From the NCBI RefSeq assembly GCF_002743055.1, contig NZ_PDYM01000005.1, positions 62,001 to 126,000 of the forward strand: 64,000 nucleotides of DNA, in the 5' to 3' direction. Source of the stretch: Sporosarcina sp. P13. Lineage in GTDB: Bacteria > Bacillota > Bacilli > Bacillales_A > Planococcaceae. This document shows, one piece after another, positions 42,961 to 52,020 of the stretch. A model generated the notes under the pieces. That model searched no databases. It worked only from the letters and a program-made list of their open reading frames with translations, and was not told the DNA's origin. A program made the translations under genes and the position numbers. The number at the start of each line of letters is the position of its first letter. The first letter of the stretch is position 1.

Positions 42961-43938
42961 TCACACGCCGACTTTTGCTTTTTGAAATTCTTCAATCATC
43001 ATTGGAACAACTTCAAACAAATCTCCAACGATACCATAGTCCGCTACTTTAAAAATCTCAGCTTCCGGATCTTTATTAATTGCTACAATAATTTTCGAGT
43101 TCGACATACCTGCCATATGTTGAATAGCCCCAGAAATACCTACACCGATATATAAATCAGGTGTAATTACTTTACCTGTTTGTCCAATTTGTAATGAGTA
43201 GTCACAGTAGTCAGCATCACAAGCTCCGCGGGATGCACCCACTGCACCGCCCAGTAGATCAGCTAGTTCTTTTAGGGGATTGAAACCTTCTGCACTTTTC
43301 ACACCACGCCCACCTGCTACAACGACTTTTGCTTCGGACAAATCAACACCTTCTGTTGTTTTACGAACGACGTCAGCAATAATTGTACGCAAGTTGGTTA
43401 CGTCCACATCAATAGAGGATACTTCACCTGAACGGCTACTGTCGTGTTCTAGTGGCGCAATATTATTTGGGCGAATAGTTACGAATAATAAACCATTTTT
43501 ATTTCTTACTTTTTCAAATGCTTTACCTGAATAAATTGGGCGAATGAAGACTGCCTCATCGCCTTCCCCTTCAATTGAAGTTACATCTGAAATGAGTCCA
43601 CTCGCAAGTTTACTAGCAATCTTAGGAGATAAATCCTTCCCCAATGCCGTATGTCCAAAAACAATTGCTTCAGGACTTTCTTGTTCATAAACTGCCATGA
43701 ATCCTTGTGAAAATCCATCTGAAGTATATTGTTTTAAATTAGCATGTTCGATCGTTACTACACGGTCCGCACCGTAGTGAATCATTTCTTCTGTGAATGA
43801 TTGCACACTCTCACCAAGAAGAACCGCAACTACTTCTCCACCACCGGAAATCTTTTTAGCTGCCGCTATTACTTCAAATGAAACATTACGTAGTGCACCT
43901 TCTCGCACTTCTCCAAGTACTAACACTTTTTTCGTCAT
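42961..43938 (-). CDS. etfA: Electron transfer flavoprotein alpha subunit
   Basis: The 325-aa protein has an N-terminal ETF domain and the C-terminal FAD-binding domain with the conserved VVAGGRGVKSAEGF, VGASRGACDAD and GQTGKVITPDLYIGVGISGAIQH motifs. The latter is cut here for length at GISGAIQ. EtfA with EtfB carries electrons from acyl-CoA dehydrogenases to the FadF-like reductase. AGGGA precedes the ATG. The stop of etfB lies 50 bp earlier, so the pair forms one operon. This is an ordinary ETF, without the extra bifurcation motifs I could verify. Confidence 0.94.
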   Translation of the reverse strand: MTKKVLVLGEVREGALRNVSFEVIAAAKKISGGGEVVAVLLGESVQSFTEEMIHYGADRVVTIEHANLKQYTSDGFSQGFMAVYEQESPEAIVFGHTALGKDLSPKIASKLASGLISDVTSIEGEGDEAVFIRPIYSGKAFEKVRNKNGLLFVTIRPNNIAPLEHDSSRSGEVSSIDVDVTNLRTIIADVVRKTTEGVDLSEAKVVVAGGRGVKSAEGFNPLKELADLLGGAVGASRGACDADYCDYSLQIGQTGKVITPDLYIGVGISGAIQHMAGMSNSKIIVAINKDPEAEIFKVADYGIVGDLFEVVPMMIEEFQKAKVGV

Positions 43939-43988
43939 CTATAGTCCCTCCAGTAAAGAGTAATCCATTTTGATTACTTCTTATTCTA

Positions 43989-44762
43989 TTAAATTACTTT
44001 TGCTTCATTTCTTAAAAGGCTTGCGAGCTCAGATACTTGATCAGCAATCTCGCCTTCAAGTACACGGCCAGCTGCTTTAGCTGCAGGTAGAAAAATTTCA
44101 ATTGTTTCTGTCTTCGCTTCCACATCATCTTCTTCAAGATCTAAATCATCCAGTTCCAATTCCTCAAGCGGCTTCTTTTTCGCTTTCATAATTCCTGGTA
44201 GCGATGGGTAACGCGGTTCATTCAATCCTTGTTGTGCGGTGACAAGAAGTGGAAGAGTTGTTTCAATCATCTCTGAATCCCCTTCAACATCGCGCACAAT
44301 TTTAACAGCCGTTCCTTCGATTTCAAGTTTTGTAATCGTTGTCACATAGTTAATGTTCAACAATTCTGCAACACGGGGTCCAACTTGTCCAGAGCCACCG
44401 TCAATTGCTACGTTACCTGCTAAAATTAAGTCTGCGTCTTTATCTTTCAAGTATTCTGCGATAATTTTTGCAGCTGTAAATTCATCTGACTCATCCAAAT
44501 CATCTTCAGTGTTGATGAGCACCGCTTTGTCCGCACCCATGGCCAACGCTGTACGAAGTTGTTTTTCTGAATCCTCACCACCAATTGTGACTACTGTCAC
44601 TTCACCGCCATGTACATCACGCATGGCAATCGCTTCTTCAATTGCATATTCATCATAAGGATTAATAATAAATTCTGCACCATCTTCTGCAATTTTACCG
44701 CCTTTAATTGCAATTCTTTCCTCCGTATCAAATGTTCTCTTTACTAGTACGTAAATATTCAT
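43989..44762 (-). CDS. etfB: Electron transfer flavoprotein beta subunit
   Basis: The 257-aa protein has the ETF-beta signature VKRTFDTEERI (residues 7-17), VTVVTIGGEDSEKQLRTALAMGADKAV and the AMP-binding ILAGNVAIDGGSGQVGP segment (both quoted partly). It binds AMP and forms the dimer with EtfA. GGAGGG precedes the ATG. It is the first gene of the etfBA operon and lies just downstream of the IclR-type regulator on the same strand. Confidence 0.94.
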   Translation of the reverse strand: MNIYVLVKRTFDTEERIAIKGGKIAEDGAEFIINPYDEYAIEEAIAMRDVHGGEVTVVTIGGEDSEKQLRTALAMGADKAVLINTEDDLDESDEFTAAKIIAEYLKDKDADLILAGNVAIDGGSGQVGPRVAELLNINYVTTITKLEIEGTAVKIVRDVEGDSEMIETTLPLLVTAQQGLNEPRYPSLPGIMKAKKKPLEELELDDLDLEEDDVEAKTETIEIFLPAAKAAGRVLEGEIADQVSELASLLRNEAKVI

Positions 44763-44784
44763 TTTATCCCTCCGTTAATCATAA

Positions 44785-45576
44785 TTACATTTCTTTGTAT
44801 CTTTTATTTATTTCATACGTTATTTCTGTAGAGTACTCTGTTATTACATCTATTATTGGTTGTAGCTCTTCTACTTTGTATTGAGCGCACATTCCAACTA
44901 CCGCAACAGAAAGGTCCACATGGTCATTGAAATTCATTATGGGAGCCGCAACACCGAAGATCCCCCTTATCGTTTCATCATATGAAATGGCATAACCATT
45001 CTTTTTAACTTCTAAAAGCTCATTTTTTAATGCCTTAAGCTCTTCTTGGGAAGAATTTAACACTCGATCACTGGTATTGAAGTAATAATCTGTATCCGCT
45101 TGATTAGCATAAGCCATAATACACTTTCCATATGCACCATCTAATAAATCAAAATGTCGTCCTACAGATATCTTAACGCCGAAGTTCTCATCCTCAACTT
45201 TAGACACTATCGTAGTTCTGTCACTTTGTACCTTAGAGACTAGAAGAGAAGTTAAACCTGTTTTTCTAGTCATTTTTTCAAGGTAAGGATCAATGATAGA
45301 TAAGTCATATTGAAACTCTTTTGCTCGCTCACCCAAAACTACAAGGTAAGGGCCTAATATATAGCGTTTAGATTGTTCATCGAATTTAACGATGGACTGT
45401 CCCTGTAGCTCCTGCAGTATCCTAAAACACGTCGTCGGGTTTAAATCTAATGCATTAGCAATTTGAGTAAGTGTACTCTTTTGATACTTTTTCCTACTTA
45501 ATAATGTGATTATTCTAAACGCAGTGTTTACAGCAGGGACAGAATACTTCCTAGTTGGTTTTTCTAAATTTTTCAT
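44785..45576 (-). CDS. IclR-family transcriptional regulator
   Basis: A winged-helix N-terminal domain (residues about 8-70, LTQIANALDLNPTTCFRILQEL) is followed by the IclR effector domain (LLVSKVQSDRTTIVSKVED and GAYGKCIMAYA). The family usually senses small organic or aromatic acids and controls degradation genes. Start 45576 is chosen with AGGGGT before the ATG, giving 263 aa. It sits inside the island, between the citryl-CoA-lyase-like and etfB genes, and probably regulates the surrounding operons. Its effector is unknown. Confidence 0.9.
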   Translation of the reverse strand: MKNLEKPTRKYSVPAVNTAFRIITLLSRKKYQKSTLTQIANALDLNPTTCFRILQELQGQSIVKFDEQSKRYILGPYLVVLGERAKEFQYDLSIIDPYLEKMTRKTGLTSLLVSKVQSDRTTIVSKVEDENFGVKISVGRHFDLLDGAYGKCIMAYANQADTDYYFNTSDRVLNSSQEELKALKNELLEVKKNGYAISYDETIRGIFGVAAPIMNFNDHVDLSVAVVGMCAQYKVEELQPIIDVITEYSTEITYEINKRYKEM

Positions 45577-45645
45577 TTGAATACCCCTTAACAAAATTAC
45601 TATACAGATAGAATAATCTTCTCGATGCAGATTTGAATCTCAATA

Positions 45646-46428
45646 TTATTTTTCTACAGCCACTTGATAATCCGCATTACTTTCAATATAATCAAATATT
45701 TTTTGTCCTACGCTATCTTTTCTACCAACCTCGATTTCCTCTACAATATGCGCCACTAATCCAACGGCTCTCGCTGCAACAGCAAAGGATTTCATTACGC
45801 GATAATCCAATTCCATATCTGCCATGATAGCGCCTATCGCTCCAACTGCATTTAGCGTGATAGATTTTCCTTTTCTTTCATTTAATTGCAGACTAATTTC
45901 ATTAATTGTTTCGGAGTTCTTTTTATAGAAACCAAGTTCCTTAGCCAGTTCAAACAACTTCACTGTTCTTGGATCAACTGGTCGATGGATAGGATGACCA
46001 AATCCAGGTAATTGAATACCTCTCTCCGCACGATCATCTAAAATCCAAGTTGCCAGCTCCGAAGGACTTTTTTCATTACCACTTCTCTCCATCCCGTCTT
46101 GCAGCATCTCTGCTACTTGTTCCATAGCCCCCAGATAAACTGAACCCGCTCCCAAAAGTCCAGCGGCAACAGCTGCTTGCACTGCTTCCGGAGCACCCAA
46201 ATAAGTTAAACGTGTAGAGATAGAGCTAGGTGTAAATCCATGTTCACAAACAGCAACCATGAGTGCATTTAACATTTTTGATTCATTTTCATTTGGTATT
46301 CTATGTTTCGCACCCAAGAACGCCATATCCGCTAGTGTGATTTCTCCTATAAGATCATCAACCAAATTAAATCCATGTACAAACACTTTATCCGTTTCTG
46401 AATAACCAACCTTAGTTTCAAATTTCAT
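45646..46428 (-). CDS. Citryl-CoA-lyase-like (citrate-synthase fold) protein
   Basis: The 260-aa protein has the short citrate-synthase-like fold of citryl-CoA lyases. It has LTYLGAPEAVQAAVAAGLLG, the conserved PGFGHPIHRPVDPRT (a GFGHP motif with the key His) and LNAVGAIGAIMADM. It should cleave a citryl-CoA-like ester to acetyl-CoA and a keto acid, or catalyse a related carbon-carbon cleavage. Start 46428 has AGGGGAG before it. It ends 70 bp before the regulator. The gene is 27 bp after a CaiB-type CoA transferase, which would make the CoA ester. Confidence 0.82.
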   Translation of the reverse strand: MKFETKVGYSETDKVFVHGFNLVDDLIGEITLADMAFLGAKHRIPNENESKMLNALMVAVCEHGFTPSSISTRLTYLGAPEAVQAAVAAGLLGAGSVYLGAMEQVAEMLQDGMERSGNEKSPSELATWILDDRAERGIQLPGFGHPIHRPVDPRTVKLFELAKELGFYKKNSETINEISLQLNERKGKSITLNAVGAIGAIMADMELDYRVMKSFAVAARAVGLVAHIVEEIEVGRKDSVGQKIFDYIESNADYQVAVEK

Positions 46429-46455
46429 TTTATTCTCCCCTATTCTCATCTTTTT

Positions 46456-47565
46456 TTATTTGGAACTACTTTTCAATTCATACAACAGACTATTATTATG
46501 TTTATCATGCTTTGGTGATGGTTTATAGTGTATATTTTCAGATTGATTCTGGCAATACCGTGTCGCGACATGATTTAATCCTTCGTGCTTTTGAATTAAT
46601 TTTCTCGCTTTATAATAAGGATATTCTGCTAACTCCCCTGCTTCCAATACAGGAGTGATACAACAATCTACCGTTTGAGATAAGTGAATCCATTCTTCAA
46701 AATCCCTACTAAGAAATAAAGAGACCATCTCTCTATAAACAGGATTCTCTTTTGACGGTAGAGTAAAGCTAGATCCCAGCCAAGACTCTTTCCCTACTGC
46801 TAAGCAGAAGTTTTCCCAAAACTTCAGTTCTAGTGCAGCTAGACTAATGAATCTCCCATCTCTAGTTTCATAGAGAGTATAGCACACATGAGCACCATTC
46901 AATCTTGGCATTCCATGCTGTTCTCCAGTAGCTGATTCAATCAAAATATGATTGGTCATTAAAGTAACCATTACATCTGCTATGGCTAAATCAATATAAG
47001 ATCCAATTCCTGTTCGTTCCTTTTTTAAGAGTGCTGCAACAATCGATTCACTCGTAGCAATCGCACCTACTAAATCCGCCATTGTAATAGTAGGTTGTAC
47101 AGGTCTTTTTTCGTCATCTTTAAATTGAGACAGCACACCACTGAGGGCCATATAATTTATATCATGGCTTCCTAAATGACTTAACGGACTTACTTGTCCA
47201 TATCCGGTTAACGAGCAGTAAACAATATCAGGTTTAATCTTTACAATTTCTTCATAACTAATCCCTAAGCGGTTAGTAACTCCAGGCCGAAAACCTTCAA
47301 TTACTACATCTGCACTCAATATTAGATCCTTTGCAACCTGTTGATCATCTACCTCTTTTAAATTAAGCGTAATACTCTCTTTGTTTCTGTTTTGGGCACG
47401 GAAGAGATATTTATCTCCACCGTCTTCTTCTGCCGGAAAACGTGCCGGATCGCCAGTAGGGGATTCAATCTTAATAATTTCAGCACCCATATCCGCCAGC
47501 CGTAATGTCGTATGCGGACCTGGCAAGTATTGCGTAAAATCAATAACTTTTATTCCTTTTAACAT
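46456..47565 (-). CDS. CaiB/BaiF CoA-transferase 1
   Basis: A class III CoA-transferase of 369 aa. The start MLKGIKVIDFTQYLPGPH is chosen with GGAGGGG before the ATG (47565). The nucleophile Asp is in TITMADLVGAIATS, and LTGYGQVSPL is also conserved. It moves CoA from one acyl-CoA to the substrate acid. It lies between the TRAP transporter and the citryl-CoA-lyase-like enzyme in one run, which suggests import, CoA activation, cleavage. The substrate acid is unknown. Confidence 0.9.
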   Translation of the reverse strand: MLKGIKVIDFTQYLPGPHTTLRLADMGAEIIKIESPTGDPARFPAEEDGGDKYLFRAQNRNKESITLNLKEVDDQQVAKDLILSADVVIEGFRPGVTNRLGISYEEIVKIKPDIVYCSLTGYGQVSPLSHLGSHDINYMALSGVLSQFKDDEKRPVQPTITMADLVGAIATSESIVAALLKKERTGIGSYIDLAIADVMVTLMTNHILIESATGEQHGMPRLNGAHVCYTLYETRDGRFISLAALELKFWENFCLAVGKESWLGSSFTLPSKENPVYREMVSLFLSRDFEEWIHLSQTVDCCITPVLEAGELAEYPYYKARKLIQKHEGLNHVATRYCQNQSENIHYKPSPKHDKHNNSLLYELKSSSK

Positions 47566-47652
47566 ACAGATCCCCTCCACTTCTAACATAGTTATCAATT
47601 TTAGTGCACCTTACCAAACTAAAACGCCTTCCTTGCATCATCCATCACACTT

Positions 47653-48930
47653 TTACATAAGCGATGGCAAGTATAATGCAATTTGTGGGAATAGTATTAT
47701 TATAAGTAGAGCTACTAATAACACACTGATAAACGGAACAGACCCACGCAATACTTTTCCGGTTGAGATACCTGATTGCTCACTTGTAATAAACAAGTTT
47801 ATACCTACTGGCGGAGTCACAAGACCAATCTCTAATAACAACACAAGTACTATTCCAAACCAAATTGGATCATAACCTAAACCTACGATGAGAGGGTAAA
47901 CTAACGGGATCGTCAGCAACATAGTACCGATTAAATCCATAAACATTCCCATGATCAGATAAAGTATAATAATTAATATTAAAATTCCCCAAGCCGGGAA
48001 TCCACTTTCCTCAATCGCTTGAACCATCGTATTTCCAACCCTAGTCATTGCTATGTAATAAGAAAAGACATGGGCTCCTATAATAATCGTAAATATCATT
48101 GTCGTTTGTTTTGTCGTGTGCATAAGCGCTTCAAAAACCAACTTGAGATTCAGTCTTTTCATTATTAAACCAATTATAAGTGCTCCAAATGCTCCAAATG
48201 CTGCAGCCTCTGTAGCTGTCCCAGTTCCTGAATAGATAATATAGAGAACAAAAATGACTAATATAACCATCGGCCAAATACTTTTCAAGGAAACAAATCG
48301 TTCTTTCCAAGAAGCCTTGGCTGTTTTACTTTTGTTTTTGAAGGATACGACTACAATGTATAGACATAAAAGGAAAGCTATTAGCAAACCTGGCAATATT
48401 CCGGCAACAAGCAATTTTCCAATCGAGTTTTCTGTTTGAATACCATATAGAATGAGCGGAACACTTGGTGGAATCATAGCCGCCAATACACCAGTAGATG
48501 TAGCTACTAAACCAGCTGAAAAAGAATCCGAATAATTTGCTTTCATCATTTGCGGTATAGCAATTTGAGACATTGCCGCTGTCGCTGCTACACTAGAACC
48601 GGATAACGTTCCGAATCCAGCACTTGCTAACACAGTAGCAATACCTGCTCCTCCAGGTACATGACCAACCCATTTGATAACACTATCAAATAATTCATCT
48701 GCAATTTTACTTTTCGATATAAAATGGGCCATTAATACAAACAAAGGAATAGCACTGTATACGAAACTGTTAACACTTCTATAAGCAGTCGTAGCTAAAA
48801 TTCCCTGTAGTGTATCGAAACCTTGTATTGTAATAATCCCTACCGACCCTATCGTTAGTAGTACAAATGCGATTGGCATCCCAGTAAGTAAAAGGATGAT
48901 TAATACCAACATCAATATACCTATAACCAT
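47653..48930 (-). CDS. TRAP transporter large permease DctM
   Basis: The 425-aa protein has about 12 membrane helices and the DctM features GTLSGSSVAATAAMSQIAIP (near 100) and LEIGLVTPPVGINLFI near the C-terminus. It is the main Na+-driven channel of the TRAP system. GAGGTG precedes the ATG. It follows DctQ after 53 bp. This is the only DctM in the window, so it probably works with all three DctP proteins. The gene is near the 3' end of its run, just before the CoA-transferase. Confidence 0.93.
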   Translation of the reverse strand: MVIGILMLVLIILLLTGMPIAFVLLTIGSVGIITIQGFDTLQGILATTAYRSVNSFVYSAIPLFVLMAHFISKSKIADELFDSVIKWVGHVPGGAGIATVLASAGFGTLSGSSVAATAAMSQIAIPQMMKANYSDSFSAGLVATSTGVLAAMIPPSVPLILYGIQTENSIGKLLVAGILPGLLIAFLLCLYIVVVSFKNKSKTAKASWKERFVSLKSIWPMVILVIFVLYIIYSGTGTATEAAAFGAFGALIIGLIMKRLNLKLVFEALMHTTKQTTMIFTIIIGAHVFSYYIAMTRVGNTMVQAIEESGFPAWGILILIIILYLIMGMFMDLIGTMLLTIPLVYPLIVGLGYDPIWFGIVLVLLLEIGLVTPPVGINLFITSEQSGISTGKVLRGSVPFISVLLVALLIIILFPQIALYLPSLM

Positions 48931-48983
48931 TTAATCACCTCTTTTTCAACTCGTTTAGTCGTGCTAAGTGCTTGTTGATTTTC

Positions 48984-49478
48984 TTACACATCAACCTTCC
49001 CTCTAATAATCGCTATAGACTCTAGAAGTAAGTTTATGACAAGTAAGAAGACTCCTATTGAAATAATTATTAAAGCAGGAGCTAGTGGATACTGAAGTAA
49101 ACTTGTTGTGCGAACGTCATTCGCAAAATAATCTAATCCTTTTTGATAATTTGCATATCCTAATAATGAAAATGTCGCAATAGCTAAAAGGTTTGTAATT
49201 ACTTTTAAAACACTGCGTATTGGTTTTGGAAACTTTTCAACTATAAAGTCTACAGAGACATGACTGCCTTCCTTATAAGCATAACTAATTGATAAATAAA
49301 CAATGATTAACAGCAAGTACTCACCTGTAATTTCAATTGTTCCTGTAATGGGGGAATTAAAAACAGATCTTAACACGACATCCATTACAATCCACATCAT
49401 CATTATGAAAATTGTAATCGCAGATACATAAGTAATTAATTTATCTACTTTAGTTAGTAGATTATTTAAGAATGTCAT
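48984..49478 (-). CDS. TRAP transporter small permease DctQ
   Basis: The 164-aa protein has four membrane segments and the DctQ features YLLLIIVYLSISYAYKEGSHVSVDF (partly quoted as YLSISYAYKEGSHVSVDF). It links DctP and DctM in the membrane. GGGGGG precedes the ATG. It is preceded by dctP-2 and a hairpin that may lower its expression relative to the binding protein. Confidence 0.92.
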   Translation of the reverse strand: MTFLNNLLTKVDKLITYVSAITIFIMMMWIVMDVVLRSVFNSPITGTIEITGEYLLLIIVYLSISYAYKEGSHVSVDFIVEKFPKPIRSVLKVITNLLAIATFSLLGYANYQKGLDYFANDVRTTSLLQYPLAPALIIISIGVFLLVINLLLESIAIIRGKVDV

Positions 49479-49584
49479 AACTTACCCCCCTGTCTTAAAG
49501 ATTTGTATCGGTAAAGTATAAAAATGAATCTCACATAAAATAATTGATTGTTGATAGCGGGGCTATATTCGCTATGAAAATTCC

Positions 49585-49623
49585 ACTTAAATGAATTGCT
49601 AGTAAACAATCCATTTAAGTTTT
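49585..49623 (-). terminator. Hairpin between dctP-2 and dctQ
   Basis: ACTTAAATGAATTG (49585-49598) pairs with CAATCCATTTAAGT (49607-49620) with one mismatch. On the minus strand only GGAATTTTC follows, so it is likely a partial terminator or a stabilising RNA hairpin that sets more binding protein than permease. Confidence 0.55.
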
Positions 49624-49632
49624 ACTGAAATT

Positions 49633-50694
49633 TTACTGATTTTCTTTCGATTTTTCTTTAAACGCTTTTAGTGTCTCCTCGAATTCAGGGTTATTTTTTT
49701 CTTTTAACCAATCCGCTTCAACACTATCAAAAAACGTAGACCATTTCGCTTTTTCGTCTTCAGTTATTTCATGTATTACAATCCCTTTTTCCTTGTATTC
49801 TTTGAAAATACTTTCAACATATTCATCCGTTCGTTTAGCATTACTCTTTGTGTACTCTTCTCCTACTTCCAAAATAACTTCTTGAACATTTTCAGGAAGA
49901 CTTTGGAATACTTTTTCATTAATAATCAGACCCGTTCCAGAACCTCCAAAGTTAAGGCCTTTTGTACCAAACTTAACTAATTCACCCATTCCATAATCAT
50001 TTAAAGATTGAGCATTTAAGTTAATGCCATCATAAACACCTCTATCAAACGCTTCATACATTTCTGATAACGTAATGTTAACCGGTGTTGCTTCAAGAGC
50101 TACTGTTGCTTTATTTAAAACTTCGCCTGTAGTTCTGATTTTCATACCTTTCACGTTTTCCGGCAATAATGTTTCTTTTCCTTTTGTCCATAACTCACCT
50201 GATGGCGCATTGTAAGTTAATACTGGTCTTACACCATTTTTAATGAAGTCTGATTGCAATACAGGATCTTTTTTGATTAGTTCATGATATGTCACTGATC
50301 CTTCATAGCTCGTGGAATATAAGCCAGGAATCCCAATAAGAGAACTAGTTATTGGCATTTTGTCGGGATAGTAAGTGGAAATATAAAATGATATATCAGC
50401 AACACCATTACTTGTTAAATCATATAAATCCGCAGCTTTTCCTAATTGTTCAGCAGGATAGAAATCAAATTCGACTTGCCCATCAGTACGCTCGGTGATT
50501 TCTTCCATCATTGGTTTAAATACTTCTGACGTTAAAGAATGTGTATCTGATTGCGGTGTGGCAAACTTTAATGTGATTTTGTCTTTTGTGTTGTTATCAC
50601 TAGTATCATTAGTATCATTAGTGGAATCTCCACATGCTGTTAAAACAAGTAATAAAAAAGAAGCTAGCAATGTTAGTAAAACTTTCTTATTCAT
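49633..50694 (-). CDS. TRAP transporter substrate-binding protein DctP-2
   Basis: A 353-aa DctP lipoprotein (start 50694, GGAGG upstream) with lipobox VLTACGD. It has MKIRTTGEVLNKATVALEAT and MYEAFDRGVYDGINLNA, the substrate-binding region. It is encoded 155 bp before dctQ, so it is the cognate binding protein of the DctQM pair. It should bind an organic acid, probably dicarboxylate- or keto-acid-like. The other two DctP proteins (40064 and 58552) share motifs but lack their own permease. Confidence 0.93.
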   Translation of the reverse strand: MNKKVLLTLLASFLLLVLTACGDSTNDTNDTSDNNTKDKITLKFATPQSDTHSLTSEVFKPMMEEITERTDGQVEFDFYPAEQLGKAADLYDLTSNGVADISFYISTYYPDKMPITSSLIGIPGLYSTSYEGSVTYHELIKKDPVLQSDFIKNGVRPVLTYNAPSGELWTKGKETLLPENVKGMKIRTTGEVLNKATVALEATPVNITLSEMYEAFDRGVYDGINLNAQSLNDYGMGELVKFGTKGLNFGGSGTGLIINEKVFQSLPENVQEVILEVGEEYTKSNAKRTDEYVESIFKEYKEKGIVIHEITEDEKAKWSTFFDSVEADWLKEKNNPEFEETLKAFKEKSKENQ

Positions 50695-50730
50695 TTTCTC
50701 ATCCTCCAATAGTATTTTTTTATAAATCAA

Positions 50731-51107
50731 AGTGGATAAAACTCATTTGTTATTTTTAAACTCTCAAATGAAATTCATTGGCCAGCATCACTTTTGTAAT
50801 TGCAATCCACTTTTCATTAATTGATCATACATTTTCACGCCTATCTAAATACCTTCCAGCTCCGTATAACACCCCAGTGTAAACGTTTACATTAAGAGTT
50901 TATATTTATTACCCCATAATCTGAATTAAGAATTGTGGAAAATAGTTATTCAAAAGAATTCAGTAACGACTTATCGAGGTAGTTGTACGTTGATTCTTAT
51001 AAGATGTGTTCATTGGCTACTACAACAACCTCTTTTTCACCAACAAAAATAATATAATTAATTCAGTTATGAACCATACAAAAACCCATACATATAGCAA
51101 TAACCTT
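50731..51107. other. dctP-2 leader region
   Basis: A long 5' leader if the promoter at 51108 is used. Apart from AT-rich DNA I see no recognised riboswitch fold. A site for the IclR-type regulator may lie here, but none could be identified. Confidence 0.4.
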
Positions 51108-51149
51108 ATTTTACATCCGAAATAATATATTGTCAACAATAATTGGAAT
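51108..51149 (-). promoter_or_regulatory. Candidate promoter and upstream element of the dctPQM operon
   Basis: On the minus strand TTGACA (51131-51136), 17 bp, then TAAAAT (51108-51113). Just upstream lies ATTCCAATTATTGT (51136-51149), with one change from the synthetase B1 element at 39352. The inner TATTGT-TG-ACAATA is a small dyad. The first start codon is 415 bp downstream. Confidence 0.5.
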
Positions 51150-51428
51150 ATTTATAAAAGTTAGATACTATTGTATTTAGATATAATCTGTAGTCAATAG
51201 ACTTTCATTCAGTAGATCTTTACAGGAAGGATTCATAGCATCAAAATTATTTCCTTTATTACGGTACAAATTAATCATAAAAGCAATAATACTTCCTTTA
51301 TTTTTTCACCAATAAAATCTTTCGTTCGTAGACATTGCATTATAAATATCGAAGCAATATTATGTAATGGAATAGCTAAAACGATTACACCTAACCAATT
51401 GTTAATTTATGTTATTAGTTTCAATAAA

Positions 51429-51469
51429 GTCGTCTCCCCTATTTCCAAGATAAGAAATAGGAAGACGAC
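51429..51469 (-). terminator. Terminator after the thioesterase gene
   Basis: GTCGTCTCCCCTATTTC (51429-51445) pairs with GAAATAGGAAGACGAC (51454-51469) with a bulge and mismatch. TTTATTG follows on the minus strand. Confidence 0.75.
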
Positions 51470-51525
51470 CAGCGGTATGTGATCTTACGTTGAATTATTT
51501 ACTAATTTATCATTCATGCACTCTA

Positions 51526-52020
51526 TTAACTTAAGTAAAATGTCCCTAACGCTTTCGCAACAGTAACCCCAAATTCATCTTCCACACTACATTCCGCAAC
51601 AACGATTGTTTTACCCACACTAATAATTGTAGGGCTAGCTAATAAGCGAACACCCTTACCTTTTTTAATGAAATTTATTTTCAATTCCAATGTAAAAACT
51701 TTTTGACCTTCTGATAACTCTTCTAAGAGCATGAATCCAATCGCTACATCAGCTAAAGTAAATATTGCTCCACCCTGAGCTACCCCATACGTATTTACAT
51801 TGTGTAAACCTAAATCCATTTCGACCTTATATCCATCTAACCGCGTGAGTCCGGCAAGCCGTCCAAAAAAATGCATTGGAACTTCCTTATCAGCGCTCGC
51901 TTTCGTAGTCTTTTCATACGTCGCAAGGATATAATTTATTTCCTCCAATTCTTGGAGTGAAAATGTATCCAGCTTCATTTGTATTATTTCTTTTGCCGCC
52001 TGAACATTATCTTCCTTCAT
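51526..52020 (-). CDS. Hotdog-fold acyl-CoA thioesterase (PaaI group)
   Basis: The 164-aa protein has a helical N-terminal extension and a hotdog domain from about residue 60. GVAQGGAIFTLADVAIGF carries the PaaI-type loop. It begins inside the end of the MmgE/PrpD gene, overlapping it by 14 bp, so translation is coupled. The ribosome site is weak. It is the last gene of the second catabolic operon and probably frees CoA from unwanted intermediates. Confidence 0.85.
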   Translation of the reverse strand: MKEDNVQAAKEIIQMKLDTFSLQELEEINYILATYEKTTKASADKEVPMHFFGRLAGLTRLDGYKVEMDLGLHNVNTYGVAQGGAIFTLADVAIGFMLLEELSEGQKVFTLELKINFIKKGKGVRLLASPTIISVGKTIVVAECSVEDEFGVTVAKALGTFYLS

